DNA of 64,000 nt from Poecilobothrus nobilitatus (taxonomy: Eukaryota > Arthropoda > Insecta > Diptera > Dolichopodidae). Below the pieces are notes generated by a model. The model made no database searches, was not told where the DNA came from, and saw only the letters and a program-made list of their open reading frames with translations. This document shows, in pieces, positions 12,336 to 23,029 of this stretch (position 1 is its first letter; every line of letters starts with the position of its first letter). The stretch spans positions 273,356,636-273,420,635 of the forward strand of contig OX352772.1 of the NCBI GenBank assembly GCA_947095535.1, read 5' to 3'. The position numbers and the translations under genes were made by a program.

Positions 12336-13347
12336 TTAACGCCTGTTTTTTTTTAAATATTTAGTCATAGGCTTAGCTATTTTGGAGTAATATTTGATAA
12401 ATTTTCTGTAGTATCCGGCAAGTCCAAGAGATTGTTTAATTTCTTTCGGTGTTTTAGGTAGGGAAAATTTTTGTATAGGTATTTTTTTTGGGTTTGGTTT
12501 AATACCTTCATTAGTAACAATATGTCCAAGAAATTCAATCTCGCGTTTTAAGAATTTTGATTTGTCTAGTTGAATTTTAAGATTCTTATCTTTTAATCTC
12601 TGAAATATCTTTGTTATTAACTCCATATGCTCTTGCAAGAAAATATTATTATGTCGTCGAGATACACTAAGCAAATTTTACTAATGTACTCAGATAAGAC
12701 ATCATTCATAAGTCGTTGGAAGGTTGCCGGAGGTGACTTCAGTCCAAGAGGCATACGAAGAAATACTTTGACACTGAAAGCGGTTTTGTGTATATCGTTT
12801 GCAAAAATTTCTATTTGGTGAAACGCTTTCGCTAAGTCCAGGGTTGTGAAATATTGAGACCGACCTAGTTTTTCTAATATTTCGTCTATATTTGATATTG
12901 GCGCGACGCGGAATAAGGAGATTGACTTAGTCTAATAATTTTTTTTTCTAAAATTTCCTTAATCTGGCTTTGTACGTCACTCTTGTGAATATATGGATAC
13001 CTATAAGTTCTAAGTGCTGTTGGAGCATGATCAATAGTTCTGATTTCATGTTTAATAGTATTTGTAAATGATAATTCAGAGTTTTCTTGATGGAATAGGT
13101 TTGAAAATACCTTTATGACTCTAATAAGTCTTTCGTTTTCTTTTGAATTAACGTGGTTAGTGCGAATTTGTTCAAGGAGCGGTTTATAGGTTTTATTTTC
13201 GATTATTTTAAAATTTTCGCGATTGACTACTTCCGTTAATATTTGTTCGTGTGGAAACTCAGAAGGGTTTTCGATTTTTAGTTGGATTTCGTTATTCTCT
13301 ACCTTATAAATACCTTCTTTTATTATTATTTTACCGTAAAAAGTCAT
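12336..13347 (-). pseudogene. Gypsy-1 reverse transcriptase remnant
   Basis: The minus strand encodes the start of a Ty3/gypsy RT (13347-12886: DHAPTALRTYRYPY and [19 protein letters not shown]), a palm in another frame ([40 protein letters not shown] at about 12870-12640), and the connection region (12600-12336: [31 protein letters not shown]). YLDD is the catalytic motif. At least two frameshifts (near 12890 and 12640) show the copy is dead. The family resembles the 17.6/297/412 type. The enzyme would copy genomic RNA into DNA within cytoplasmic particles. Confidence 0.9.
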
Positions 13348-13599
13348 AGTTTAATTCACAAAAACGAGTCCATCTTTCTGTTGGATTGATCGTTTGATAT
13401 TTCTTTGTTCGTCCAAATCAAACAGTAGGGGAATTAAGTTTTGATTGACCTCTAATACATTTTTAATATAGTCAACTTTTGTGTTAAACCGTTTTAAAAT
13501 ACCTATAATTATAATTCCATCGTATTTTTCGTGGAATTTACAAACTAAAAAGTCTATCTTTTCGTTTCCATTTCCTAATTCGGAACAAATTAGATTATT

Positions 13600-14250
13600 A
13601 AGATATGGTGCGCTTTTCGTAATATAACTATTTTATGTTGCAGAATTTTTTAGGGTAATATTATCACTTGGGATGATCCATTTAGGATGGGATAACCCAG
13701 GATTAATGATTGAAGTTGTTACTCCTGTATCAATGATAAATTTGAGCGGAAGTAGTTTGGATTTGACTATTATATAGGGTAGATGTTTTTCGAGGCTGTC
13801 AATTGAAAATTATGTGATTCGTTATATGTTCTGGTCGATTTACATAGGTTCTGGTGCGTTATTCTGACCTCGACGATTGTTATTAATATTATTGCCTCTG
13901 TAGGGGTTAGGGCTATTATTATTATTATAGGCATTGATTGTTTTTAAAATTACTGAACCTTGAATAGGTACCATTATTATAATTATTGTTTCTCTGGTTG
14001 TTTGGCATTGGTCTATTAAATTGTTGATTGTTATAATCGTTATTCTGTCGGTTATAGTTCTTATTCCCATTATATTGTTGGTAAACATTGTTGTTTTGTT
14101 TAAAGTTGTTGTTATTTTGTTGATAATTATTATTCTTGCCGTTATTTTGTCTATGATTGTTATTTTGTCGGTAACTGTTAATATCATTATTATTTCTTCG
14201 GTTGTTATTACTAATATTACCGTTATTACGACTGGGAAATGCATTGGAAT
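13600..14250 (-). pseudogene. Gypsy-1 nucleocapsid-like Asn-rich tail and protease
   Basis: The upstream part (14250-13840) reads in one minus-strand frame as an Asn/Gln-rich nucleocapsid tail (NNNRRNNNDINSYRQNNNH), which has no zinc knuckle. A different frame of the same DNA is Ile/Thr-rich and is a shadow until near 13920, where RGNNINNNRRGQNN returns. Downstream is the aspartic protease: PLKFIIDTGVTTSIIN at about 13755-13705, where the usual DTGA/DSGA reads DTGV. The block ends abruptly at about 14250 against LINE-C, so gag is truncated. Confidence 0.7.
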
Positions 14251-14259
14251 TTAATTTAA

Positions 14260-15893
14260 TTTTATTTATTTAATTCGTTAACACACATTAGACGGTTAGT
14301 CTCTACAATTGTATATTATAATAATCATAAAGTTAATTGTATGGAAAAATAGTTATGTAATAAAAACAATTCATATTTAAAACCTAAAACTTATCCACGA
14401 TATTAAAGGAAAAAATTAAATTAAAATTAAAAATTAAAAACAAATATGGAATAAAAAAATTATCTATCATATCCCACTTTGCTCATAACAAATAAAAGAA
14501 AGAAGAAAAAATAAAACAAAAAAAAAAATTTATGAAAAATTAGAACTAATTAAAATTTCCATAATGAGATTTCCATGCATTTCTTATTAAAATTTCCATA
14601 ATGAGATTCACCTCTGATAAATTGAGGAATTGCATAAGGCAGGAACCTTTACAAAAAAAGTTAAATATTGGTGTGTGTGTTACCTGACATTATTTTTTTC
14701 AGAAAGCATAGATATTTATAAGACCAAGAACCATACATAGAACAAAGAACAACACTCGAAACATCACTAATATGATCAAATCTACGGCGACCCGTAACAA
14801 ATCTTGTACATGCATACACTACATCACAATAAGAAAAGTAGCGCCGAACGAGTGATTGGATTATTTTAGTTTTAACTTTTTTTATGAACTTTAACTTAAA
14901 TTTATGAAATGTGAAAAAATCCAGAGTACGCGAAGTATTGTAAAAACACGATTAGAAATATGATTAATATGATCATTCCAAGTAAACGTTTTTGAAAATA
15001 TAACACCTATTCAACTTTATCATTATTTAATTTAATATTTGAAAGAGTGCTAGTGTCAATATTTCGTACGTCATAATCATAGCCTTTGATTTAGATGAAT
15101 TTAACCTCAGGCCGTTTTCTTTGGTCCAAAAACTAATTGCATCTAGATCATTGATCTTGGCAATGTGTTTACGAATATCTGAAACAGGACAGCTAGAAAA
15201 AATCTGCGCATCATCTGCGTATTGTCGGCATTTAGAATCAGATAAACAATTGGGTAGATCATTGATGAATAAGGAAAATAGTAATGGCCCTAGAATTGAT
15301 CCTTGAGGGACGCCACAGTTCTTTAGCTTGTCTAACTTTTTAGTTAACGCTATTTCGAATATGATTGTATAATTCCTTGTCAGCGTTTTTACGTGTGGTC
15401 TTCCACTGATTAAAGGCAGCATCACGATCATTATCTAAATTTTGGATTCCGAAAGTATGGTACATAATGACCCCTTGGATTAAAAGATCGCAAAATAATA
15501 TAAACATCATATAAATTAAGTAACATATCATTAAAAATATCAAGTTTTTCATTCACATCAGATGTAACATATATCTGATACCACGGGAATTGTAATACAG
15601 TCAGATTCAAACCATCAATGTCACACCTTTTGTAGTCCCTAAACATTATAGTTAGTTTAATTAATGCCAAAGAAAGCTTATAACAAAGATAAATTAGATT
15701 GTGATCCGATGATCTTGGCAGAGATATTTGACAAAATGTAAATACTGGTTGGTTTTCAGAAGTAGATAAGAAAAGGTCAAACAATGAAGAGCGGGACTCA
15801 CAAAAACGAGTAGGTATTGCAGTATTTACTACACTTAATGAAAAAGTATTGATTATTTGATAAAAAACATTTTTTAAGATGTTATTATTATCT
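14260..15893 (-). pseudogene. LINE-C 3' part: end of endonuclease, linker, RT palm and C-terminus
   Basis: From high to low coordinates the minus strand encodes the end of the endonuclease (DNNNILKNVFYQII, RFCESRSSLFDLF, RSSDHNLIYL; 15893-15600), a linker (NQWKTTRKNADKELYNHIRN near 15410-15350), and then the RT from motif B onward (NCGVPQGSILGPLLFSLFIN, QYADDAQIFS; 15330-15180). The RT fingers and motif A are missing between linker and motif B, so an internal deletion has occurred near 15345. A degenerate C-terminal region (YACTRFVTGRR at about 14815) and an untranslated region follow to about 14260. The element is dead. Confidence 0.85.
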
Positions 15894-15901
15894 AGTATAT
15901 C

Positions 15902-16695
15902 ACGGAACGATACGAAATCTCGGTTTCCAAAATCTCGTTCTACAAAATCGCGTTTTTTCAAAATTTTGTTTTACAAAATCTCGTTTTTTATTTTCCTCTG
16001 TAAATCTCGTTTTTAGTATAGCAAAAATAATAGGTACATAAAATTTTAGGTTTCGTATTTTTATTATTCATATCGGCAATATGCACGGATTTAAAAAGTT
16101 ATTTGTAGAGGGGCGGGAGGAATATTTAATATATTTATTTTTTTAACTATATATATAAAAGTCCGGTGCAATGCATTAAGGCCCTGCACAATAAGGCCTA
16201 GGGGGCATTATTTCCCATTAAATGTAAAATAACACCCCGGGATTTTATTTCCCAATCACAATGAGAAATAACAGCCCCGGATATTATTTCGCATTAAATG
16301 TGAAATACTTTTGGGGCTTTATTTCACATTTAATGGGAAATAACACCCCGGAGTCTTATTTGTCATATTTTCTTTAAAAGTTTTTTTTTATTATATTGTT
16401 GGGAGTTTCTTGTTCAAACTGAAAAAAGAGAAATTATCACTCTTTAAAATCCGCAATTGGACACAATAATAAAATTCATATAAGAATACTGGTTTCAATA
16501 TTTAATGAGAAAATTAAAAGAGCCGTAAGTCATATGTTTTAAGACAGTTGATTTTGTACTTCAGTTTTTAAAAGTTTATTATTTAAAAATTAATATATTT
16601 GTTTCGTTTTTACAAAATCTCTTTTTTTTTTAATTTGGGCGGCTCAAATTTAAAAAAATACGAGATTTTGAAAACCGGGATTTCGTATTAGAACC
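15902..16695. mobile_element. MITE of 794 bp inside LINE-C endonuclease
   Basis: The element interrupts the LINE endonuclease between DFNIDIL and LDNNNILKN. It is flanked by the 8-bp direct repeat AGTATATC (15894-15901 and 16696-16703). Its ends are long imperfect inverted repeats containing TACGAAATCTCGG and repeated AAAATCTCGTT motifs. The centre (about 16190-16350) holds several inverted modules around ATTTCNCATTAAATGNGAAATA with CCCCGG between them. There is no transposase frame. An 8-bp duplication fits hAT or P-type insertion; the family is not recognised. Confidence 0.8.
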
Positions 16696-16703
16696 AGTAT
16701 ATC

Positions 16704-17208
16704 AATATTAAAGTCACCACCAATTATAACATTTTCAAATTGCCCTGCTAATTAATGCACCGCAGGATGAGGAAAGTAACGGTTTTTTAATCAACAAAAA
16801 TAAATTCAATTTCGTCACTTGATGAAGATTGGTCAAGACTTTTACAGAAATACCACATTTAACATATACAGCAACTCCTCCACCTCTTATCCACTTACCA
16901 GCACCATTCGTTCTGGCACGATCACACCTGAAGAGTTTATAACCAGATTACTTGACAATATCTGACGGAATATCATGCTCGAGTCAGGTTTACGAAATTA
17001 TCAAAACATGAACATTTGTTTTGTGAATGCAAGATCTTAAAGCATCTATTTTTGGTACGAGGCTTCTTACATTAATGTGAACAATATTTAAAAGATTTCT
17101 ATCGTTTAAGGCAGTTTTAAGAACAATATTAGGAATATATGCACCATCAGATGAAGAATCATTATCACTACTAAGATTAACCATTAATAGATGAACAACT
17201 ATGAGCAA
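16704..17208 (-). pseudogene. LINE-C endonuclease, N-terminal half (copy 1)
   Basis: The minus-strand frame 17208-16990 contains LNIVHINVRSLVPKIDALRS, the N-terminal strand of LINE endonucleases (the NVRSL Asn is metal-binding). A second frame continues with YKLFRCDRARTNG and RGGGVAVYVKCGISVK (about 16950-16850), and the block ends with NVIIGGDFNIDIL at about 16735-16704, directly before the MITE. Two frameshifts separate the pieces. Copy 1 also lacks about 30 bp present in copy 2. Confidence 0.8.
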
Positions 17209-17703
17209 AGTAAGATATGTATGCTATTAAAAAAATTAATTTAAAAATAAGAAAAATTAATTAATTTAAAAAAATGGATTAAACAAAGCAAATAATATAA
17301 ATATAGCAAGCTCTATATTAATTATAATTTTGAAATAAAATTTACTTATTTAAATTGTATTAATTTAAAAAAAAATTAATTTAGTAAAAAAAAAATGTGT
17401 ACAAATTATTAGTTATTAGAAATTAGTTGACCTTTAGAAGTTATAAGTATAGCTTCACCATATAACGTCTTGATAATATATAAGTTTCCTTTAGAGATGA
17501 AAGTTTTGTGGATCCATCCATCTTTTTTCATCTTATTGGCAAGACGTTACAATGAAAGCAAATGTGGTGGAAGACTTTGGTTAATAAAAATTCTATCCAA
17601 TATGTGAAGCGTTTAGATTTTTAAGTTTAAAATAACCTTGATGAAAAGCATATTTTTTTTTTAAGCGAATTCGAATGGAACTTTAAAACTGTTGATGAAT
17701 TAT

Positions 17704-18320
17704 TTATTCTGACAGAGCTGAAATCGCAAACTTAATGGCTTTTGATATTTTTGAAAATATATTACGCATATTTTCAGTTGAAACTGCAGGTATCCCAGTT
17801 AGAATTAGGTCCTTATTATGAGCAATTTTTTCTAATTCTCTAGTTCTATCAATTAATTCTGACGTGCAACAATTCAGCAAATTATTTTGAGTGGAGGTAA
17901 CCTCCAGCAATTTCGTGTCTAAGTTGTTTAAAGTTGTTTTTTGGAAATTTTCAAGTTTCAAATCAACATTATTTTCAAGTTTCAACAGTTCAGCGTTTAT
18001 ATACTCTAGATTTGTTTTTTTTGAGGTTTCTAATTTTTTAACAACGTCCTCTTCAATTTTGTTAAGTCTAACATTGATGGAATCAATACGCTCATTTATA
18101 CATTCTATAGTTTCTTCAAATTTTTAATTCAACTTGTTATCTAATTCGATGATTGAATGTGTAATTGAGCGCTCAAGAGTTGAAGTTAGTCTTTTAGTTT
18201 TTCAATTAAATTAGCTAAGACGTCATAATTAGTATATTTAGTTACTGAGGGCGATTACGACAGTAATCTGGTTGCAAAATTAGTTGCAGAGTTTGTACTA
18301 TTATTGCGGAGTTTCATTTT
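17704..18320 (-). pseudogene. LINE-C ORF1-like coiled-coil protein (copy 1)
   Basis: An ATG near 18320 opens MKLRNNSTNSATNFATRLLS and then stops; broken frames continue to a 93-codon block (17985-17704) with LKLENFQKTTLNNLDTKLLE (coiled coil) and LILTGIPAVSTENMRNIF followed by KISKAIKF. The (L/V)xGIP...NxxxIxxxIxxAI pattern is typical of the ORF1 domain of Jockey/CR1-type LINEs, which binds element RNA. Several stops make it non-functional. The spacer 17209-17703 to ORF2 shows no gene. Confidence 0.7.
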
Positions 18321-18545
18321 ATATAACTCAGAGTCATTCATAATGAAAAGTAATGTATAATAGAAGTAAAAAGAACCATAAATACGAAACCAAGTTTATA
18401 ATGCTACTATACCATTGAATTAATATTACCAGCGTTTTTATAAACATGCAATCAATCAACGCCTGAGCGAGATAAGTGATGAGATCAATTAAGAGGTTAA
18501 GTAATAATTATAATTTAATCATAAACATAATATATAGAGCTTTTA

Positions 18546-19016
18546 TACAGGGTGTTTCCCACTCGATGGTCTTCCTTGAAATGGATGAGCGGGCATATCC
18601 AGACGAACAAAAAATTGTATTGGGGGGGGGGGTCTATTCTGGACCCTTTTCGAGATATGAGGGGTAAAAGATTTTTTAGAGACTTTTCATAAAAAAATCT
18701 ACAACTTTTGAACGGCTTACTATAGAGAGATTAAAAAAAAATGTATTTTATAGAGTAAGTTGTTAGCTTTAATTTTTATGCCTTAATGATTCCATAACCC
18801 TAACAGTTACAAAGTTATGGAGGTTTAAAATGATTTAAGATGAAAAAAATATGTTTCAAACTCAATTTTATTTTGAAACACCTTGTATTTGAGATATTTT
18901 TTATGGCATATTTATGGTATACAAGAAGTTATTAGGTACTAATTATAGGGCTTGAAAAACTGTTTCGAAATGTTCACCCATTTCAAGGAAGACCATCGAG
19001 TTGGAAACACCCTGTA
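18546..19016. mobile_element. TA-flanked MITE, 471 bp (copy 1)
   Basis: Long inverted repeats start TACAGGGTGTTTCC, with the match continuing through ACTCGATGGTCTTCCTTGAA to about 40 bp. Both ends are flanked by TA (18544-18545, 19017-19018). This is the signature of a Tc1/mariner-type non-autonomous element. It contains a run of nine or more G at about 18625. The open frame crossing its left end is not a gene. Confidence 0.8.
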
Positions 19017-19224
19017 TACTATGTTACCACATTATTACTAGAACATATTTAAATATATTGATTTTTATTATGTTTGTCATTATATATTAAAGTTATAATG
19101 TTTTTCATTATATAATATATAAGATTTTGATTATAATTAATTATAAGCGGCCCAAATTTAAAAAAATACGAGATTTTGTAAAAACGAGAGATTTTGCAAA
19201 CCGAGATTTCGTATTAGAACCAGT

Positions 19225-19765
19225 ATATCAATATTAAAGTCACCACCAATTATAACATTTTCAAATTGCCCTGCAAACTCTTCCAAAACCTTTCTTAGTG
19301 GTGCTAATTAATGCACCGCAGGATGAGGAAACTAACGGTTTTTTAACTCAACAAAAATAAATTCAATTTCGTTACTTGATGAAGATTGGTCAAGACTTTT
19401 ACAGAAATACCACATTTAACATATACAGCAACTCCTCCACCTCTTATCCACTTACCAGCACCATTCGTTCTGGCACGATCACACCTGAAGAGTTTATAAC
19501 CAGGTTACTTGACAATATCTGACGGAATATCATGCTCGAGTCAGGTTTACGAAATTATCAAAACATGAACATTTGTTTTGTGAATGCAAGATCTTAAAGC
19601 ATCTATTTTTGGTACGAGGCTTCCTACATTAATGTGAACAATATTTAAAAGATTTCTATCGTTTAAGGCAGTTTTAAGAACAATATTCGGAATATATGCA
19701 CCATCAGATGAAGAATCATTATCACTACTAAGATTAACCATTAATAGATGAACAACTATGAGCAA
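19225..19765 (-). pseudogene. LINE-C endonuclease, N-terminal half (copy 2)
   Basis: This is the duplicate of 16704-17208. The same NIVHINVGSLVPKIDALRS frame (19765-19547) appears with an Arg to Gly change in NVRSL, and the segment around 19265-19305 retains about 30 bp lost from copy 1. The frame is again broken between the N-terminal strand and the RGGGVAVYVK block. Confidence 0.8.
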
Positions 19766-20239
19766 AGTAAGATATGTATGCTATTAAAAAAATTAATTTA
19801 AAAAAAAGAAAAATTAATTAATTTTAAAAAATGGATTAAACAAAGCAAATAATATAAATATAGCAAGCTCTATATTAATTATAATTTTGAAATAAAATTT
19901 ACTTATTTAAATTGTATTAATTTAGAAAAAAATTAATTTAGTAAAAAAAAAATGTGTACAAATTATTAGTTATTAGAAATTAGTTGACCTTTAGAAGTTA
20001 TAAGTATAGCTTCACCATATAACGTCTTGATAATATATAAGTTTCCTTTAGAGATGAAAGTTTTGTGGATCCATCCGTCTTTTTTCATCTTATTGGCAAG
20101 ACGTTACAATGAAAGCAAATGTGGTGGAAGACTTTGGTTAATAAAAATTCTATCCAATATGTGAAGCGTTTAGATTTTTAAGTTTAAAATAACCTTGATG
20201 AAAAGCATATTTTTTTTTTAAGCGAATTCGAATGGAACT

Positions 20240-20790
20240 TACTGTTGATGAATTATTTACTCTGACAGAGCTGAAATCGCAAACAAACTTAATGGCTTTT
20301 TGAAAATATATTACGCATATTTTCAGTTGAAACTGCAGGTATCCCAATTAGAATTACGTCCTTATTATGAGCAATTTTTTCTAATTCTCTAGTTCTATCA
20401 ATTAATTTTGACGTGCAACAATTCAGAAAATTATTTCGAGTGGAGGTAACCTCCAGCAATTTCATATCTAAGTTGTTTTTTGGAAATTTTCAAGTTTCAA
20501 CAGTTCAACGTTGATATACTCTAGATTTGTTTTTTTTCAGGTTTCTAATTTTTTATCAACGTCCTCTTCAATTTTGTTAAGTCTAACATTGAGTTAAGTT
20601 GTTATCTAATTCGTTGATTGAATGTGTAATTGAGCGCTGAAGAGTTGAAGTTAGGTCTTTTAGTTTTTCAATTAAATTAGCTAAGGCGTCATAATTAGTA
20701 TATTTAGTTACTGAGGGCGATTACGACAGTAATCTGGTTGCAAAATTAGTTGCAGAGTTTGTACTATTATTGCGGAGTTTCATTTTATAT
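20240..20790 (-). pseudogene. LINE-C ORF1-like remnant (copy 2)
   Basis: This copy of the ORF1 region carries deletions relative to copy 1: the coiled-coil part near 20490-20590 is shortened and the GIP-containing segment near 20345 is in a different frame. It is more decayed than copy 1, as expected for non-functional sequence. Confidence 0.65.
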
Positions 20791-21011
20791 AACTCAGAGT
20801 CATTCATAATGAAAAGTAATGTATAATAGAAGTAAAACGAACCATAAATACGAAACCAAGTTTATAATGCTACTATACCATTGAATTAATATTACCAGCG
20901 TTTTTATAAACATGCAATCAATCAACGCCTGAGCGAGATAAGTGATGAGATCAATTAAGAGGTTAGGTAATAATTATAATTTAATCATAATCATAATATA
21001 TAGAGCTTTTA

Positions 21012-21480
21012 TACAGGGTGTTTCCCACTCGATGGTCTTCCTTGAAATGGATGAGCGGGCATATCCAGACGAACAAAAAATTGTATTGGGGGGGGGGGTC
21101 CATTCTGCACCCTTTTCGAGATATGAGGGGTTAAAGATTTTTTAGAGACTTTTCATAAAAAAATCTACAACTTTTGAACGGCTTACTATAGAGAGATAAA
21201 AAAAATGTATTTTATAGAGTAAGTTGTTAGCTTTAATTTTTATGCCTTAATGATTCCATAACCCCAACAGTTACAAAGTTATGGAGGTTTAAAATGATTT
21301 AAGATGAAAAAAATATGTTTCAAACTCAATTTTATTTTGAAACACCCTGTATTTGAGATATTTTTTATGGCATATTTATGGTATACAAGAAGTTATTAGG
21401 TACTAATTATAGGGCTTGAAAAGCTGTTTCGAAATGTTCACCCATTTCAAGAAAGACCATCGAGTTGGAAACACCCTGTA
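21012..21480. mobile_element. TA-flanked MITE, 469 bp (copy 2)
   Basis: This is the duplicate of the MITE at 18546-19016, with the same TACAGGGTGTTTCC termini and TA flanks (21010-21011, 21481-21482). It arrived here by the tandem duplication rather than by a separate insertion, because flanking sequence matches on both sides. Confidence 0.8.
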
Positions 21481-21607
21481 TACTATGTTACCACATTATT
21501 ACTAGAACATATTTAAACACATTGATTTTTATTATGTTTTTCATTATATATTAAAGTTATAATGTTTTTCATTATATAATATATAAGATTTTGATTATAA
21601 TTAATTA

Positions 21608-22840
21608 GAGTAGTTTATTTAGGTTTGCGACTTAGATAAAATTTATTAATTAATTAAGACATTTCTTATTTTATTACGTTTTATTATTCTGTTGTATTTT
21701 TGAATCAAAAAAATTGTACGAAAGAACAATTTAACTATGTATTTTAAGTATAACAATTAATTAAGAATTATTTTACAAATTTAAATTTTATTATTTAAAT
21801 TTGTAAAATAAGTATATTTGTAAAAGAATTATTTTTTAAATTATAACTGTATTATTATAATTGTTTATTTATTTAATGTTAAAAATTTACTTTAAATGCT
21901 AAAAAAATTTATAAATTATAAATAAACTCATAAAAATTTAATATTTTTATATTATTATAAAAATCTTATCATGTATTTATATTGTTTTTAGCACACTGAT
22001 GTAGTTTAATTAAATACTTAAATACGGTTACACTTGTGTTGAATAATGCTGAATAAAAAAGCAACAAGTAGTGACGACATATAATCAGTTGACAGTTCTT
22101 AAGTTGTATTCATTTTAATTTTAATTTAACATTAATTGATTATTCATTAAGCATGGATTTGTAATAATTATTAATTTAATTTTCTTATCTGTTTTATTTA
22201 TTTTAACTAAAGTTACATTGATTTTAATTTTAATTTAACATTAATTAATTATTTTTTGATTTATGAAAGTAGTGTACAATATTTTATTCAAAAAATGATG
22301 TTGAATTTTTTTACTTATAAATAAAAACAATTCACAAATAAAAACAATTGAAGCTTTAATATTTTACTTTTATTTATTTTCAATTTTTGAAATTATATAT
22401 TTTTATAGAAATTTTATATTATGTCATAAAGTAACTATGTATAAACATAGAGTATTCACATGGAAGAAAAAGTTAAACAGTTTTTTTAATTTTGTAAAAT
22501 TAACTTGATCGTATTTTAGTTTATTTTTATTTTGGTTCTCTTTTTCTTTTTTGTTTGTATGTCAATCGATGTATGTCAATGAATGAATGAATGTACATCT
22601 GTATATATTTCTTCATATAACTTTTTCGACTTCTCAAAAAAACAAAAAACCTCGATTGTACCTCGATTTTTTATCAATCAATTTTAGTTTTTTTCATAAC
22701 GCAACCATAGGTACAATAATTTATTATTATTATAAAAGTATAAAATATGAAAAAATTTGTATATTAATATAAATTTAAACTTATTTTCCTTCCCTCAAAA
22801 AAATATACTTTTTTCTTTTTAATCAATGAAATATATTTTC
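21608..22840. other. AT-rich interval, no gene seen
   Basis: The stretch is dominated by A/T runs and short repeats such as TTTTAATTTTAATTTAACAT, which occurs twice (near 22110 and 22220). I see no coding frame or terminal repeat that can be supported. Confidence 0.45.
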
Positions 22841-23026
22841 TCAGTAATTCTTACAATATTTCAAAACTTCAAACGACAAGCTATTTAGTTTAATAGCAGA
22901 TCGACATTTATTATCAGAATATAATGATCCACTATTGAGACAATCAAAAAGTTTATCAAATACTAATACTTTAGTAATACTTTTAAAACCAGACGTTTCA
23001 ATTATTGTTCTAATAGCGGCACTCAC
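22841..23026 (-). pseudogene. P-like (THAP9-type) transposase fragment
   Basis: A 61-codon minus-strand frame contains VFDKLFDCLNSGSLYSDNK. The F(D/N)KLFDxLNSxS pattern is characteristic of the catalytic core of P-element and THAP9-like transposases. No THAP domain or other core part lies adjacent, so this is an isolated remnant of the family that recurs at 27-37 kb and 48-50 kb. Confidence 0.7.
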
Positions 23027-23029
23027 TCT

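Larger units (their letters stand above)
16639..19146. repeat. Tandem segmental duplication, copy 1
   Basis: This 2.5-kb unit starts inside the 3' part of the 794-bp MITE (GCGG then CTCAAATTTAAAAAAATACG) and ends at an AT-rich stretch. The next base begins a second copy in direct orientation. It carries the first part of the LINE-C endonuclease, LINE-C ORF1 and a nested 471-bp MITE. Compared with copy 2 it lacks about 30 bp near 16745. Divergence is visible as scattered substitutions and small indels. Confidence 0.9.
19147..21607. repeat. Tandem segmental duplication, copy 2
   Basis: This is a direct repeat of 16639-19146, about 2461 bp long. It again starts in the right end of the MITE (GCGGCCCAAATTTAAAAAAA), so the duplication happened after that MITE inserted. 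It ends at AATTAATTA near 21607, after which sequence becomes unique. Part of the ORF1 region near 20490-20590 has lost sequence relative to copy 1. Confidence 0.9.

Noticed and set aside
13930..14254. Ile/Val/Thr-rich open frames on both strands over the gypsy nucleocapsid region
   Set aside because: They are alternative frames of an Asn-codon-rich stretch; the Asn/Gln-rich minus-strand frame is the family-like one.
18476..18667. Short plus-strand open frame at the left end of the 471-bp MITE, and its twin at 20942-21145
   Set aside because: It crosses the MITE boundary and a G-run, and exists twice only because of the tandem duplication. No family resemblance.
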